A stretch of DNA of 64,000 nt from Diprion similis (Eukaryota; Arthropoda; Insecta; Hymenoptera; Diprionidae): NCBI RefSeq assembly GCF_021155765.1, contig NC_060110.1:5766001-5830000 (forward strand). The letters are read 5' to 3'. Below are positions 54,201 to 63,990 of this stretch, in pieces (position 1 is the stretch's first letter; every line of letters begins with the position of its first letter). The notes below the pieces were generated by a model. The model was not told where the DNA came from, made no database searches, and saw only the letters and a program-made list of their open reading frames with translations. A program made the translations under genes and the position numbers.

Positions 54201-56233
54201 CTACGCGGATTATACTGCTCTCTAAATCTAACGCAGCCTCCTACTACTTTACCCCATTCAATCTTCTCTGTACAGACCTATATAGACGATCGGAAAATAA
54301 ACGTTGGTACCAATCTCTGTTGTTCAAGTCAAGTATTTAACCAATTTGTCAGAAGACTTGAGACTCCAGTCAAACTTATTCAACAGTGCATAAATGGTTG
54401 CCTCTATTTTGGAAAATCTTAGATCATGTCTTTTTTTGTTCAAGTTAAAGATTTTGAATTGAAGCTAAACGAAGCGATATTACAAAATTAAGTCGAACGT
54501 ATATAAAATGTGCAAGGCTGAAAAAAAAAGAAGACATTTTTTTTTGAGTGGATGATGAGAAAATTTTCTCTTCTCTTGAGTATCACTATTTGTAGATCAC
54601 TTATATGTATTGAGTATACAGACTGTTTATGGTGTTCTCTGATGATTTTTGGTTGAATTCGTATGGAATCAATCGCGGAGTGATGTGAAGCTATTCCAAG
54701 CAATTTCCTGTCTACTTCACCCTCCTTGCATCTATCCATTCATACAATCAAACAAACTTCCATTCAGTTTACTTCCGGTATTGTAGCTGACCAAGACGTA
54801 CGTTATCCGGTTTGGCAGGTTCTCTATAGCTCTGCAGTCGTAAAGCCATCAAAATAGAAAAAGAAGAAGATGTAGTAAAAAGGGGAAGCCACATGTGCAA
54901 ACTTTGTTTCTCGATTTTCAATCTCAATATGGAGGTCGAGTTTTCTCTACACTCATACGTCGAGTACGAAACGTGTAGGGATGCTGGACGCGGTTTCATC
55001 ACCGTACTTTCGGTGGGTGTTTGCGTGGGATTGAAGTCACGCACATTGTGTGTGTGTGTGTGTGTGTGTGTGTAAGCAAAGGTCGGGCAATCAGCGGGAA
55101 AGTCTGCTGCTATTGCTGCCGGGGTCCTCCTTCTGTTTGTGCTCTGGATAGTAAGAAGTCGAAGCGGCAGGATGTTCGGGTTTTCACGTCATCGTGTGGC
55201 TACAGTTCCCGTTTTCGAGGAAACTATCCGCCAACCTGCACTGCACTCTTACTCTTTCTCCTTTGGTAAATCGATACACAAAACAAACCTCATAAAACCC
55301 GGAGACCTATAAAAACTCTTTGGCAAAGAGCCATCCGGCCCACCGATGGTCGTCCCACCTTCTCGTCCTTTAACGTCCATCGCGAACCCGTCGATCTTGA
55401 CTTCTCCTTCTGCCATTCACCATTTACTAACCCTCGTACTACTGTGTACGATGTAAACATACCTTGTATTCAGGGTGGCTCGTAACTTGCGGAAAATAAG
55501 GGTTGTATGTCTTGGAGGCAAATTAGGATTTGACACTGTGAAGATAGTTAGATGATTTATTAGGAACTCAACAAATCTTTCACTTTTGAAGTCGCTCGTT
55601 ATGAATCTAAATACTAAATTTAACAGTTATTCTCACATAATTCGTATAGAATCGAAATCGCACTTTGTTTCGGACCGAAAACAAGAAAGGCATTATTAAT
55701 TAACATTACTGTACATGCCGAATATGTGTTTCAACAGATCGGCGTTCTAATTATATCATCTGTTGTTGTTGTATCACCACTTGTTAATGCATAGTATTAT
55801 TAACATGGTTTTAACCTTTTGTTACAGGAAGTTCTTCACACAATAAGCGTACCGAGCGGACAAGTACAGAGAATCGTCATATTCAAGAAAAATGGCGTGC
55901 AAGCGATGGTGGAATATCCTTTTCATATATAAACCGTCGTAGAAAGTTTAAGGCGGCTACATTCGTTTGAAGAATTAAGAAATAGAAAAAAAAAAAGAGA
56001 AATTTCAAACTTATATCTCATTCGTTTTTATAGTAACTTCCACGGAGAATATTCAATGTATTATATAGTCATGTTTATAAAATTTTACGATTCAATGGTG
56101 AAAATTCTTAACTGTAAAATGATATCTCGGAATCACGTTTGATTCTGTCGAGTCAGCAACACGAGCGAAGGACACCCTCCACGGTGCCGATATCTACTCA
56201 GGTTGCTGCACCCTGAAGATCGATTACGCCAAG
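15087..56233 (+). CDS. sm: Heterogeneous nuclear ribonucleoprotein L / smooth, 5' part
   Basis: Five coding exons are visible: 15087-15149, 29661-29704, 29849-29918, 55828-55913 and 56137-56233 (360 nt, 120 residues, phases 0, 2, 0, 2, 0). Residues 1-40 are a polar, basic, Gly/Tyr-containing leader. Residues about 42-120 are one RNA-recognition motif matching RRM2 of hnRNP L, with the RNP2-like VLLFTVIN strand, the VQRIVIFKKNGVQAMVEF strand pair split by intron 4, and the GADIYSGCCTLKIDYAK end. hnRNP L proteins are nuclear factors that bind CA-rich RNA and control splicing and mRNA stability; Drosophila smooth acts in muscle and nervous system. Later exons (RRM3, RRM4 and the Gly/Pro linker) were not found before 64000, so the gene runs off the window. 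RRM1, usual in the family, is not seen. Intron 4 is AT-AC. Confidence 0.9.
16346..16403 (+). repeat. Poly-T tract of 58
   Basis: Uninterrupted T run in intron 1 of hnRNP L. It ends the GC-rich promoter-side domain and is followed by the dispersed repeat at 16508. It creates low-complexity Phe-rich frames that are not genes. Confidence 0.95.
16508..16665 (+). repeat. Dispersed repeat, copy 2
   Basis: Diverged relative of 10620-10765, found in intron 1 of hnRNP L just after the long poly-T tract. It shares the TTACTAACTT ending. Confidence 0.5.
17942..17966 (+). repeat. (CT)n microsatellite
   Basis: About 12 CT units in a longer pyrimidine-rich stretch, intron 1 of hnRNP L. Confidence 0.9.
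19005..19032 (+). repeat. (GGTT)7 microsatellite
   Basis: Tetranucleotide repeat, a G-containing run unusual among the AT-rich repeats here. Confidence 0.9.
19566..19677. repeat. Strong inverted repeat (35-base arms, 42-base loop)
   Basis: The arms, 19566-19600 and 19643-19677, pair at 34 of 35 positions (single mismatch in GAGGTCAT versus GCGGTCAT). This could be a microRNA-like hairpin within intron 1 of hnRNP L or a tiny foldback repeat. No known microRNA family was recognised. Confidence 0.8.
20794..20822 (+). repeat. (AT)n microsatellite
   Basis: Uninterrupted alternating AT, with interrupted ATGTAT before it. Confidence 0.9.
22127..22156 (+). repeat. (AG)15 microsatellite
   Basis: Uninterrupted AG units in intron 1 of hnRNP L. 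Confidence 0.9.
22946..22981 (+). repeat. (AAT/AAC)n microsatellite
   Basis: Trinucleotide array with C interruptions. It gives false poly-Asn or poly-Tyr frames. Confidence 0.85.
23674..23699 (+). repeat. (AG)13 microsatellite
   Basis: Uninterrupted AG units, a second one of this type 1.5 kb from the first. Confidence 0.9.
24813..24841 (+). repeat. (GGA)n microsatellite
   Basis: About nine GGA units. On the minus strand it appears as poly-Pro in a 134-codon frame (24491-24895), which has no other support. Confidence 0.9.
26062..26081 (+). repeat. Poly-G tract of 20
   Basis: Twenty consecutive G. This is a hotspot for sequencing error, so the exact count is doubtful. Confidence 0.85.
29661..29704 (+). 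CDS. sm: hnRNP L coding exon 2
   Basis: A 44-base exon after the acceptor TTTCAG at 29655-29660. It encodes NHEYGGYGDEPRRK plus two bases of an Arg codon. The donor GTACTA at 29705 is weak. The frame stays open past this donor for 39 more codons, so intron retention would add an unrelated tail and then a stop at 29820. Confidence 0.8.
29849..29918 (+). CDS. sm: hnRNP L coding exon 3 (first strand of the RRM)
   Basis: A 70-base exon between TTCCACAG and GTAAGT. It encodes the RNP2 strand of the RRM, ending INPVYPITV, which is nearly identical to vertebrate hnRNP L and hnRNP LL at the same place. Phase 2 at entry, 0 at exit. Confidence 0.92.
31136..31290 (+). repeat. Dispersed repeat copy related to 47046-47200
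   Basis: The two stretches share GGATCCAATAT, GACGAAAATTT, AATTTGATCGAAT-like segments and end with ATTCGTAATCAGTGACCC. Length agrees (155 bases each) with many substitutions. Confidence 0.65.
31672..31696 (+). repeat. Heptanucleotide CTACATA repeat
   Basis: About 3.5 units of CTACATA; a short minisatellite. Confidence 0.85.
32566..32607 (+). repeat. Left terminal inverted repeat
   Basis: 42 bases identical to the reverse complement of 35215-35256. Its inner end reads TGCGCATGCGCG over the boundary, a match to the NRF-1/EWG site consensus. Confidence 0.92.
35215..35256 (-). repeat. Right terminal inverted repeat
   Basis: Reverse complement of 32566-32607 without mismatch. Perfect identity of the two ends suggests recent mobility or selection on the ends. 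Confidence 0.92.
38233..38288 (+). repeat. (TA)28 microsatellite
   Basis: 56 bases of alternating TA in intron 3 of hnRNP L, the longest dinucleotide array in the window. Confidence 0.95.
43539..43911. mobile_element. 373-base foldback element bounded by G and C runs
   Basis: Begins with a run of seven G and AGAC, ends with GTCT and a run of twelve C. The arms (about 43539-43645 and 43795-43911) are imperfect inverted copies, best in the TGATCAAAAATTCCT.CCAAC segment. AACTTAA occurs close outside both ends and may be remains of a target duplication. No ORF. Confidence 0.6.
44399..44423 (+). repeat. (TTC)n microsatellite
   Basis: Eight TTC units after a T-rich tract. Confidence 0.9.
45255..45294 (+). 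repeat. Poly-A tract of 40
   Basis: Uninterrupted A run. No LINE or processed sequence is seen upstream, so it is not clearly a retroposed tail. Confidence 0.95.
45653..45692 (+). repeat. (ACAT)10 microsatellite
   Basis: Ten tetranucleotide units without interruption. Confidence 0.95.
45903..45928 (+). repeat. (GA)13 microsatellite
   Basis: Within a purine-rich stretch from about 45860, followed by a short CT run that can pair with it. Confidence 0.9.
47015..47304. mobile_element. About 290-base foldback repeat
   Basis: The left arm, about 47015-47075, and the right arm, about 47245-47304, are inverted copies sharing TTACGAATCTGAAAT, a run close to TTTAAAA.ATTCAA, and GGCGGA.TCAATAT. Part of the interior (47046-47200) is related to 31136-31290, so the family is dispersed. 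Confidence 0.6.
48835..49046. mobile_element. 212-base foldback element (MITE) with 8-base target duplication
   Basis: Flanked by AGCGATCC at 48827-48834 and 49047-49054. The arms, about 48841-48890 and 48980-49038, are inverted copies containing CTATTCACTCTCGAGT and CGCTTCTTACTACCTTATT with few mismatches. The centre holds repeated ACTCGTCGA-like units. An 8-base duplication fits hAT- or P-type insertion. No coding capacity. Confidence 0.78.
49945..49967 (+). repeat. (CCA)n microsatellite
   Basis: About seven CCA units. Gives a poly-Val or poly-Gly stretch in minus-strand frames with no other support. Confidence 0.9.
49996..50030. repeat. Perfect 12-base stem hairpin
   Basis: AGGTTGGTATCG at 49996-50007 and its exact reverse complement at 50019-50030 enclose an 11-base loop. 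Function unknown. Confidence 0.7.
52965..53060 (+). repeat. Diverged dispersed repeat, related to 62915-63015
   Basis: Both have GAGATTTCT-like, TGTTTT.CAGA..ATTT.T.GG, then CAAAATAA.T and AATCGAAT in the same order. Possibly an old element; a third inverted relative may lie at about 40990-41070. Confidence 0.4.
53464..53484 (+). repeat. Degenerate TTAGG-like run
   Basis: Three to four units of GTTAGGTTAGGTTGGG type, resembling the arthropod telomere repeat TTAGG but interstitial and short. Similar motifs occur at 13069-13080 and, inverted, at 23361-23400. Confidence 0.6.
55047..55073 (+). repeat. (TG)13 microsatellite
   Basis: Located 750 bases upstream of hnRNP L exon 4. On the transcribed RNA this is a UG repeat, not the CA repeat that hnRNP L binds. 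Confidence 0.9.
55828..55913 (+). CDS. sm: hnRNP L coding exon 4 (RNP1 strands)
   Basis: An 86-base exon after the acceptor TTACAG. It encodes EVLHTISVPSGQ followed by the VQRIVIFKKNGVQAMVE strands. No usable GT donor follows; the exon ends GTG GA and is followed directly by ATATCCTTTT. Confidence 0.92.
55914..56136 (+). other. sm: U12-type AT-AC intron of hnRNP L
   Basis: A 223-base intron starting ATATCCTTTT, a complete match to the U12 AT-AC donor consensus, and ending in CAC. A U12-like branch sequence TTCTTAAC lies at 56105-56112, about 25 bases from the 3' end. Removing exactly this interval joins GA to G, giving Glu, and restores the conserved VEFDSVES reading. No GT-AG alternative does so. 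Confidence 0.88.
56137..56233 (+). CDS. sm: hnRNP L coding exon 5 (end of the RRM)
   Basis: A 97-base exon encoding FDSVESATRAKDTLHGADIY and the following SGCCTLKIDYAK, the last helix and strand of the RRM. It ends in phase 0 before a GTGAGT donor at 56234. Confidence 0.92.
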
Positions 56234-59200
56234 GTGAGTTCAGTTTATTTTGCTATTATGATTATGGCTGTTTTTTTTTCTTTTTCTTTTTTCCTCTTGG
56301 ACCATTAATCAGAACGCAGGTCAGCGTGAAGTAAAGCAATTTGAAAATTTTTAAAACGTCGGGAAAAGCTATGGCTTTATTGCTTGCCATACGGGATATT
56401 GATGAAGAATATTGATGAATGTGTAAATGTATTTTAAAAGCGGAAAATATGCTCTTGTGCTGCATTATAAACATGGATTTTCGATATTTTTAATTTATCG
56501 AGAATTTTTTTTTATTAAAGATTGATATATTTATAAGGTAACATTTTTTCTTGCCTCCCGATAATACTTTTGGCACTCTTTATGAAGAAGAAAGTTATGC
56601 TTAACCTAGCCGCCGATAGCGAATCATTGATTCACAAAAAACTTTTCACACGCAGTGGTTTCCATGGAAAAATCAATTGGATAAACGGCTTTAAAAGATT
56701 TGTAACGCTCATCTACTGATTCAAATAATTTGATAGTGAAAAAGAATTTTTATACGAACTCTCTGTGAATCGTTGGCTAGCTTCAGCTTCATAATAAGAA
56801 AAATGTTGCTCTTATAAATCTTATAAATATATGTTTAGATTAATTTTTTTTACGATATATGTATATGTATTCAAATTTTATTGAACCATTTCAGAGAGAT
56901 ATTAAAAGTTGTGATAATTTAAACAGGTGTTAAAATAAAACAACTATTATGTTGAAAAGAATGTAACATAGAAGTCGAAATATTGTAGTTTGACTTTCGG
57001 CGACCGCATTATTGTTCTCTTCGTTAAACGTTTCTATAATTATCACGTTATAATTACCATCAGATGTCTTTCGCCGCGATCTGCTGCTTGCCGCATGCAC
57101 GTTATAGACACTGTGAAACATATTATACTCAAGTGTTGCGTTAGCTTTACGTGCGGCCATTATTCTATAATTATTTATCGTTATTCTACAAGAACATAAA
57201 TTTTTTTTTTTATCGTCTTCTATGTGAATGGATGTAAAATTTCAAATTATTTCAACGAACTAAAAAAGTATCGCAATCAGGTTATTATACCTTGGATTTA
57301 CCTGTTTGACGCAGATAACGAAATGCTATTTATTTTCCTGTATAATTCCGACAATGAAAATTGATCACAAGTTACAATTTTTTCGTACGTTATACTAAAA
57401 AGCGTAATTTTGTTTTCTCTTTGCTGAACCGATGCAATCACCCCTCGCGTTGATTTATCTATCTCTCTGAGTTTATTTCGACGATCTACACAGTGAGAAA
57501 CCGATTCTTTTATACATTTTTCTTCTACAGCTTTATTATGAAAGTCGGAGATATAAGTTATTTCATCGAGTAATTGCACCGCCTGTCTACTGAGGGTTGG
57601 TTGAAACGAGTTCCGAATTCAATATCAACAGCCAATCGATGAAACAAATTATACCCGACGTCGTTTCAAATTTTCTCTCTCTCCTTTTTCTTTCCTAAAT
57701 TATTACTTGATCTCGTAGTCTCCCGTTTATTTAATTATAAATCAATTTATACGGATTAAGTTTTCCTTTTATATATATATATTGAGACGAACTTCGTATA
57801 TAAATTATAGACTACGGAATGGCATTAAAAACGCGTTAACGGAATTCGGGTCGAACGATAAAATCAATTAATTTTCAGACACTTGAACGCGTATTTAGAT
57901 CCGTTCGAGTATTTCGCAAGCTGAAAAGAAATGGCAAGATTGAATATTATATCCTATAGATACTGCGCTGGAATTTGCCAACCTTGCAGCTACGTCGTAG
58001 TTGTCGTAACACCTGGACGATTATATTCAACCATATAATGCTGTGCAACTCGCACTTCTTTGTACGTAGTTAGGCGTAATAAATCGTTGCGCTTTTGCAG
58101 CGTCCGTTGTCACCTGCACGATAAGAAAATACCAAGAAACGATGAACTGCATGAGTGTCGTTATATTTATTTTATAACTAGAACAGTAAAAATTGTTCCC
58201 GCTAATTTTATTCGACTTATAAGTTGGAAAAAATTGAAACCATATCTGAGAAATGTGAAGCGGAAAGTAGTAAGTGGAACTCGTAACGTGAAGAATTATT
58301 CAATTTGCTCCGGTCGAGAGATAATGAAGTTATTAACGTCCTGACGCTGTCTGTACGGTATTAACGGCGTCAATAAACTGAATACTTTTCAACATTATAC
58401 ATTATACATTCGAGCGCGTGCCTGCCTGCTCAATCTCTAATTCCATACCATCAGCGATGCTGCACACTTGTGTGTTCTAAAATAGCAATATAGCGCCGTG
58501 GAACACTTGACTATAACAGACATCCTCTTACACCGTTTCATTCTCAAGAATTCAGATGATCTCGGGGGTTCTTAAAAAATTGCCAACGTATCGTCAGACT
58601 CCATTTTGCGGAACGTGCAGCATTTTATCAGGGAGGATGCGGCAGGTGGAGAAATCGTGATTTATCATCCACGGTCAGTCGGAGTTGTTTATTTTTCATA
58701 CCATACGAGTAATTATTCGATCTGTCTCCGGATATAAATTTGACGATCTGTCCACCACCCACGTGTTACTACAACTATGATCTATACTTGTTATGCCGCA
58801 GCTCTAGATCACCATTTGATATAAACGTGGCGTAACGCAACGCGTATCGTTTTGTCTATGTGTTGGAAATTTTGTCTGTTTATATCAGACACGCCAGGTC
58901 TGGTCTTCTCTCTTAATCTAGGAAAGCAACACGTGCTTTTGACACTTTGACGTCACTAACCGATACACGATATTTCACATATGGTTAGTTTATTTGTACA
59001 AGAAATAATTACGTATTCTGATGCTGCTGTTACTGATGCTGTGCACCATTCATCATTGTGCAACTGGCTTCGCCACTGACTTTACTTCTTTCTTCTATAC
59101 TCTGCTTCTGATGCCGCTCTGAGACGCTTTGGCGTCGGGATAGCGTTGCTGCGTTATTCAGACTGTCGTGGAGACACGTAGTTCCTGTTTTCGTATCTCC

Positions 59201-61211
59201 CGTTCAATCTGTATACTGCAGCTGCACTCCTAGTATAGCATAACAGAGAAATCAAGATGGAAATTTATCCACTGTCTGTGATCGTCGAGATATCTTGAAA
59301 TTTTTTGGGCTTGTAGCTTAGGTCTATACGGTATGCACAAATAGACGTTATTCCTTTCCTTTTTTTTCTCTCAATATGACAGTCGCCTTTCAAGTTATGC
59401 AGCGGATTTCAACAAGCTGATGAAGCGGTCGATTTGTATCTATTATATGTATATCGTGTTTGTGTACGCAGAAATAGTTTGTGATCTTTTAAAATCACAT
59501 GCGATTTGTAGTGTCAAGAAGAGCCGAACAGGAAGACGAAGATATTCGAGTTAAAATAGATCACGGGTCGAAGATAATTGATTTATATCGTGCCTAATTA
59601 ATTGCCCGTCCGATCTGCCACTCGACGATACACTGTCTAAATCACTGTTCACAACATCAATGATGTTAGGTTTCTAATACCGTTTTAAACGTCGCAAGAT
59701 CATTGAAACTATTTAAAAAATTTTGTTGATACAAAAATTTCTCGCAACTTCTGAAATATGTTTTGTACGCTCTACTGACCGTGAAATCAATCCTCATATC
59801 TACTACATGAATCTTCCAGACCGTTTCGACTTTACCTCGAACCCTACGAAATCCTGTGAAATCTGATGCAACGAAAGATTGATAAATCATTAATTAACCC
59901 GAGTACATGACTCTCCGAATTGTAAGATTCATAATCAAGATATCAGCGCGAGAGCACAATAACGGAAGGGGGGATGTCACGTTGACTTCGACGAAGGAGG
60001 TTCAAACCGACGAGATGGATTTGATATTTATAGGTTGGGAGTAATGCTGGGCTCTTGAAGCCTACCTTCACCTAGGAATCGAGTTCCAATGTATCTGTAC
60101 ATTGCACGTGCGTATGTCCACCACCACCTATAGATACGGTTACGAGGTGAAATGGGTACATCATCTACATACCTGTGCTTCCTGAGACGTGCACGTGGGT
60201 TTCCTCGGCTCGATGTATTGGTTCACCGAGTGACGGATTTAACCGGAGTATTTCAGTGACGTGACGCTAACAGACGAGGTAACTGACGGGTGGATGGACG
60301 GACTGACGGACAGCCTCTTCTTCCTACTACTCCTGCTCTTCTTCTTTTTCCTCTTCGATCTTTCCTCTTTATCTTGTACACCGAGTCTCGCTGTGTGCTG
60401 TCTTCTCGTGTCGTTCGATATAACCCTGCAATGTCTCGTGATTTTTTCCTTCCCTCTCCTTTCATTTTCTCGTTGACTAAAATCGCTTTACAACTTTTTT
60501 TGAGTATCCACTTTCGTCTTTCCGTATTATAGTTCCCCATGTATCGAGAAAATGATTTTGCGTCTCTTGTAAACGTTTTTTTTCTTCCTTAAGCAATAAA
60601 AAGAGCTTCGTTCTACTCTTTCTTTCATGTTCTATAACAACTTCGCGACGTCCAACGCGCAGGAGGAAAAGAATGAAATTTGTGCGAAATGATTTTGTAA
60701 TCATATTGTAGGTACCATGCCTGAAGCTTTACTTGAAATTTTAACGGTTTCTTATTTCGTCTGTCTTTTCTCTTCTTCCTTTATCGTATTCTCTGCCTGC
60801 TTGTTTGGTTCTTCCGGAAGACTGAAAACTCCAACGGTTTCTGGTACAAGAAGCTTTCATTTCAGTCGCGAGTAATTCTGCCTTTCCGTCAGGACAGTAA
60901 TAAAGAAAAAGATTTCTCGCATGTCCTCGTTCTCTCCTACCCACAGGGGTTTCTCGTTAGAAAATAAAACAAATTTCATGTCTATCCAGACCCTCTGGTG
61001 ACCTAAATACATCGGGATTTGAAACTCAGTGTCTTCATTTCCGATGAGGATTGTAACATTGACAAATTCAAGAATCCCGCTCACGTTGATTATGCAGCTT
61101 TAATATCGAGAAAGCTATTATATTTCAGGTTGCGATCATAATGTGAACATCCAACGCTTGGCGTCTGCGACCATCGGAAGGTACGGCATTTTTTTAATCC
61201 AACCATGCCTT

Positions 61212-61480
61212 ACGCTCGTTGACGGTGTAGCTGGTTTCAAGACGAATCCAACCAGTCCTGTCTCGATGATTTTGGATGAACTAATCCCGAGATATCGCAC
61301 TTTGAAGTGGCAAGAGTTATTCGTGGCTCGCGTGTCGGACGCGCAGCAATGCTCGCGCGCTACTCGCTTGCTATTCGCGAGCTTCAAAGTCCGATATCTC
61401 CCGTTCTGTTCGTCCAAAATTGACGATCTGGGACTCCTTGAATTCGATTTGGCGCAAGCTAGAACGCCGACGATAGTAGA
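61212..61480. repeat. Imperfect palindrome with open frames on both strands
   Basis: The arms, about 61212-61311 and 61381-61480, are inverted copies, best around GAGATATCG.ACTTTGAAG. Because of the palindrome both strands are open for about 115 codons and encode similar peptides; these are not taken as genes. Confidence 0.6.
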
Positions 61481-62914
61481 CACCCCGACAGCGTTGCTTT
61501 GAAGAAGTAAATTTTACCTCCGGAATTTCCTTAGGTACATGAATTATCGATTCTTTACTAGCATTTATATTTAAATAAAAAAAACGGTTCTCGAGTTTTA
61601 ATTTCAATGCATCGACAAACGTTTTAACATTAATCATGATTAGTTTTATGCGGTCAGAAGCCTCCGTTTACCTCGTTTAAAATTATACACTTTCATTAAT
61701 AATTCATGCTGCGCGTGCGCAAGTATATATGTATATTGTGTATATGAATGTAATACGCCGGGTATACACACACACATTATACGTTCCATCATTCTTGCTA
61801 TGTTGAGCAGCAATTTTGGGCTTAACGAGGGCTGCTACGAACTGAACTCTGATCAATCATCATATTATTTTAACGTCATATATTCATCACTTAGTCACTG
61901 ATAATTGTCGTAAAAAACTGCTGCACAATATTTGTTTCATCCACGAACGTTACTAATTTGTCTCTAATTACACGTATAATAGAAATCTGCACACTTGACA
62001 CGAAAGATAATTGTTAGAAATTGCGTATAAAATAGAAATAATCATCAGATACATTTATAACATCGGATTTTACCGTAGGGGTGAGAAAATAACTGAAGAA
62101 ATTATGTTCACGGTATAGGAAAAACGTGCAACGGTGCACGTGTTTCAAGATGCGATGAAATGTGACGAAAATAAGATGAAGGGGGTTTGTTGCGTGGAAG
62201 ACGACACGCATGACGATGGACATGGTAGAAAGAGAGATGACGCGTAGTAGACAGGTTGGTACGTACCTACATGCGGATATAGTAATAAAAGGTAGGTCAT
62301 GGATCGTTAGCAGCGTTTATTGCGTCGTAAATATTTCACTCTCACCACTTAGACTTTAGTAAGACGATGGTTTACTGTATTGTACCATCTACTGTACTTA
62401 TTATACACCCTATGTGTTTGCGGAGTGTAAGTGACGACAGTGGCGATGTTTCCGAATTATGGAATAATCGAGATATGTATCGCAAGTTGTATCAATCTCA
62501 AGTCCCATGGACTTTCAACAATTCTACTCACGACAATTATATCGTTGGCAATAGCTGTCCCTCGATGCTATCAAGGCACACGTCAAGAACAAAGTTACAT
62601 CACTTCTTGTCAGATTCTTGTCTCCTTGGTTTCAAGTGTCAGTAACTATTAAAGCATCCCAACGTCCCCTGAGGGGGAAAAGTTGTGAAGATAGAAAATA
62701 GATTCAACGATGTTATTTGCACGAATTATCTATATAGTGAACACGAATCTCTTAACATTCAACGATTCGAGAAAATTTTCTATAATTATAAGAACGTTTA
62801 ACGTGGTTGAGCTTTTTTTTTTCAAACCGACTTACATGTTTTGGAGTTTATTTAGTTTCATTTCGATTAGATTTGTGCAAGCATGATTGAGCGCTTTAGA
62901 ACTATAGAATAATT

Positions 62915-63015
62915 TTGTAAGATTTCTCGAATGTTTTTCAGAAAATTTCTTGGGATTTAGTCAGCGAACAAAATAATCCGAAAAACATTGTAATCGAATC
63001 GGAAAGTCCCAGGGT
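62915..63015 (+). repeat. Diverged dispersed repeat, related to 52965-53060
   Basis: Second member of the pair, same orientation, in intron 5 of hnRNP L. Confidence 0.4.
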
Positions 63016-63677
63016 TTGAGCATTATGAAGGTTCTAATTATAAAACGTTTCCTCAAATTCCTCGTATCTAAGCTTGTGGCATTAGAATTTGATCAAATTC
63101 ATTTCTATTGCACATTATCGATTCTTTTTCTAACACTATTCAGATGATGTTGTCCGTTGGTCATCAATTAGTAAAGATATTTAGTTATCTTAGATTTCAG
63201 GATTAAATCCAATTGCTACTTGTTTGAAGTTAGGAAAATCTGTAATCACATTACAGAGGAGTTTTACAATTTTATAATAACGTGTTGAAGATTTGACGAT
63301 GATCCTTATTGCGAAACTCGCTTACGTACGCGCGTTAAATATTATGGCGTCGCCGAATTGTTTTCTTAGAAAGTTGTTCAATCTCTGGACAGAAATCAAT
63401 TTATAAAACAAACAGTGTACAGTTGGTCATAGTGGAAAATTATAATTATAGACACGAGCGTAAGTCGTATATCATCGGCACTGCTTTACCCAGGTTTGTC
63501 ATCGCAACAAGCATCGCAAAGCATAAAAGAAAAATTTGCTTCATGCACCTTTAAACTTGGAAGCATACTATTCGTCACTCGTATATATACTGACACGCAG
63601 AGTGAATTATTAACAACTGAATGATTTAATGCGCATATACTAAAATTCTAGAGCAAAAGCAGTTGTTTTGTCACGGT

Positions 63678-63990
63678 TACCAACATTCATAAATTTAGAT
63701 GACAGGTCACCGCGATGTATATAACCTCAAAAATTTTAACAGCTGTCTGGTCATATGAATTTATGAATGTTGGTTGCACTGACAAGACATTTGCTCTTGC
63801 TCTCGAATTGTAGCGCACGCGCATTAAAGCATTCAGTCGATAGCAATTTACTGTATGTATTATATACAGAATGATTTGCCAGGGCAACCAACCGTCGTAA
63901 ATTTAGACGAAAGTTCACGGCGATGCATGTAACCTCAAAATTTCTGAGGTTACGTTGATGAAGGTTGGTCGCTCTGGCAAACAACTGCTT
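63678..63990. repeat. Repeat units in direct and inverted order at the right edge
   Basis: 63678-63740 and 63882-63945 are direct copies containing TAAATTTAGA, a CG.CGATG segment and TAACCTCAAAA. 63755-63775 is an inverted copy of the start of the first unit (ACCAACATTCATAAAT). The array may continue past the window edge. Confidence 0.6.

Larger units (their letters stand above)
29919..55827 (+). other. sm: Intron 3 of hnRNP L (25.9 kb)
   Basis: A large intron inside the RRM coding region, from GTAAGT at 29919 to TTACAG before 55828. It contains the 2.7 kb inverted-repeat element (32566-35256), foldback repeats at 43539-43911, 47015-47304 and 48835-49046, and many simple repeats. Open frames in it (for example 35837-36118 minus, 40273-40626 plus, 46608-46958 minus, 51885-52181 plus) lack recognisable domains and are probably chance. 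51797-52200 is GC-richer and ends with an AATAAA, so it could be a degenerate LTR or just composition. Confidence 0.7.

Noticed and set aside
58060..58344. 94-codon plus-strand frame as a small basic protein
   Set aside because: No start context, partner exon or family similarity; consistent with chance in this AT-rich intron.
61136..61502. Two opposite-strand frames of 115 and 119 codons
   Set aside because: Explained by the inverted repeat: the two peptides mirror each other.
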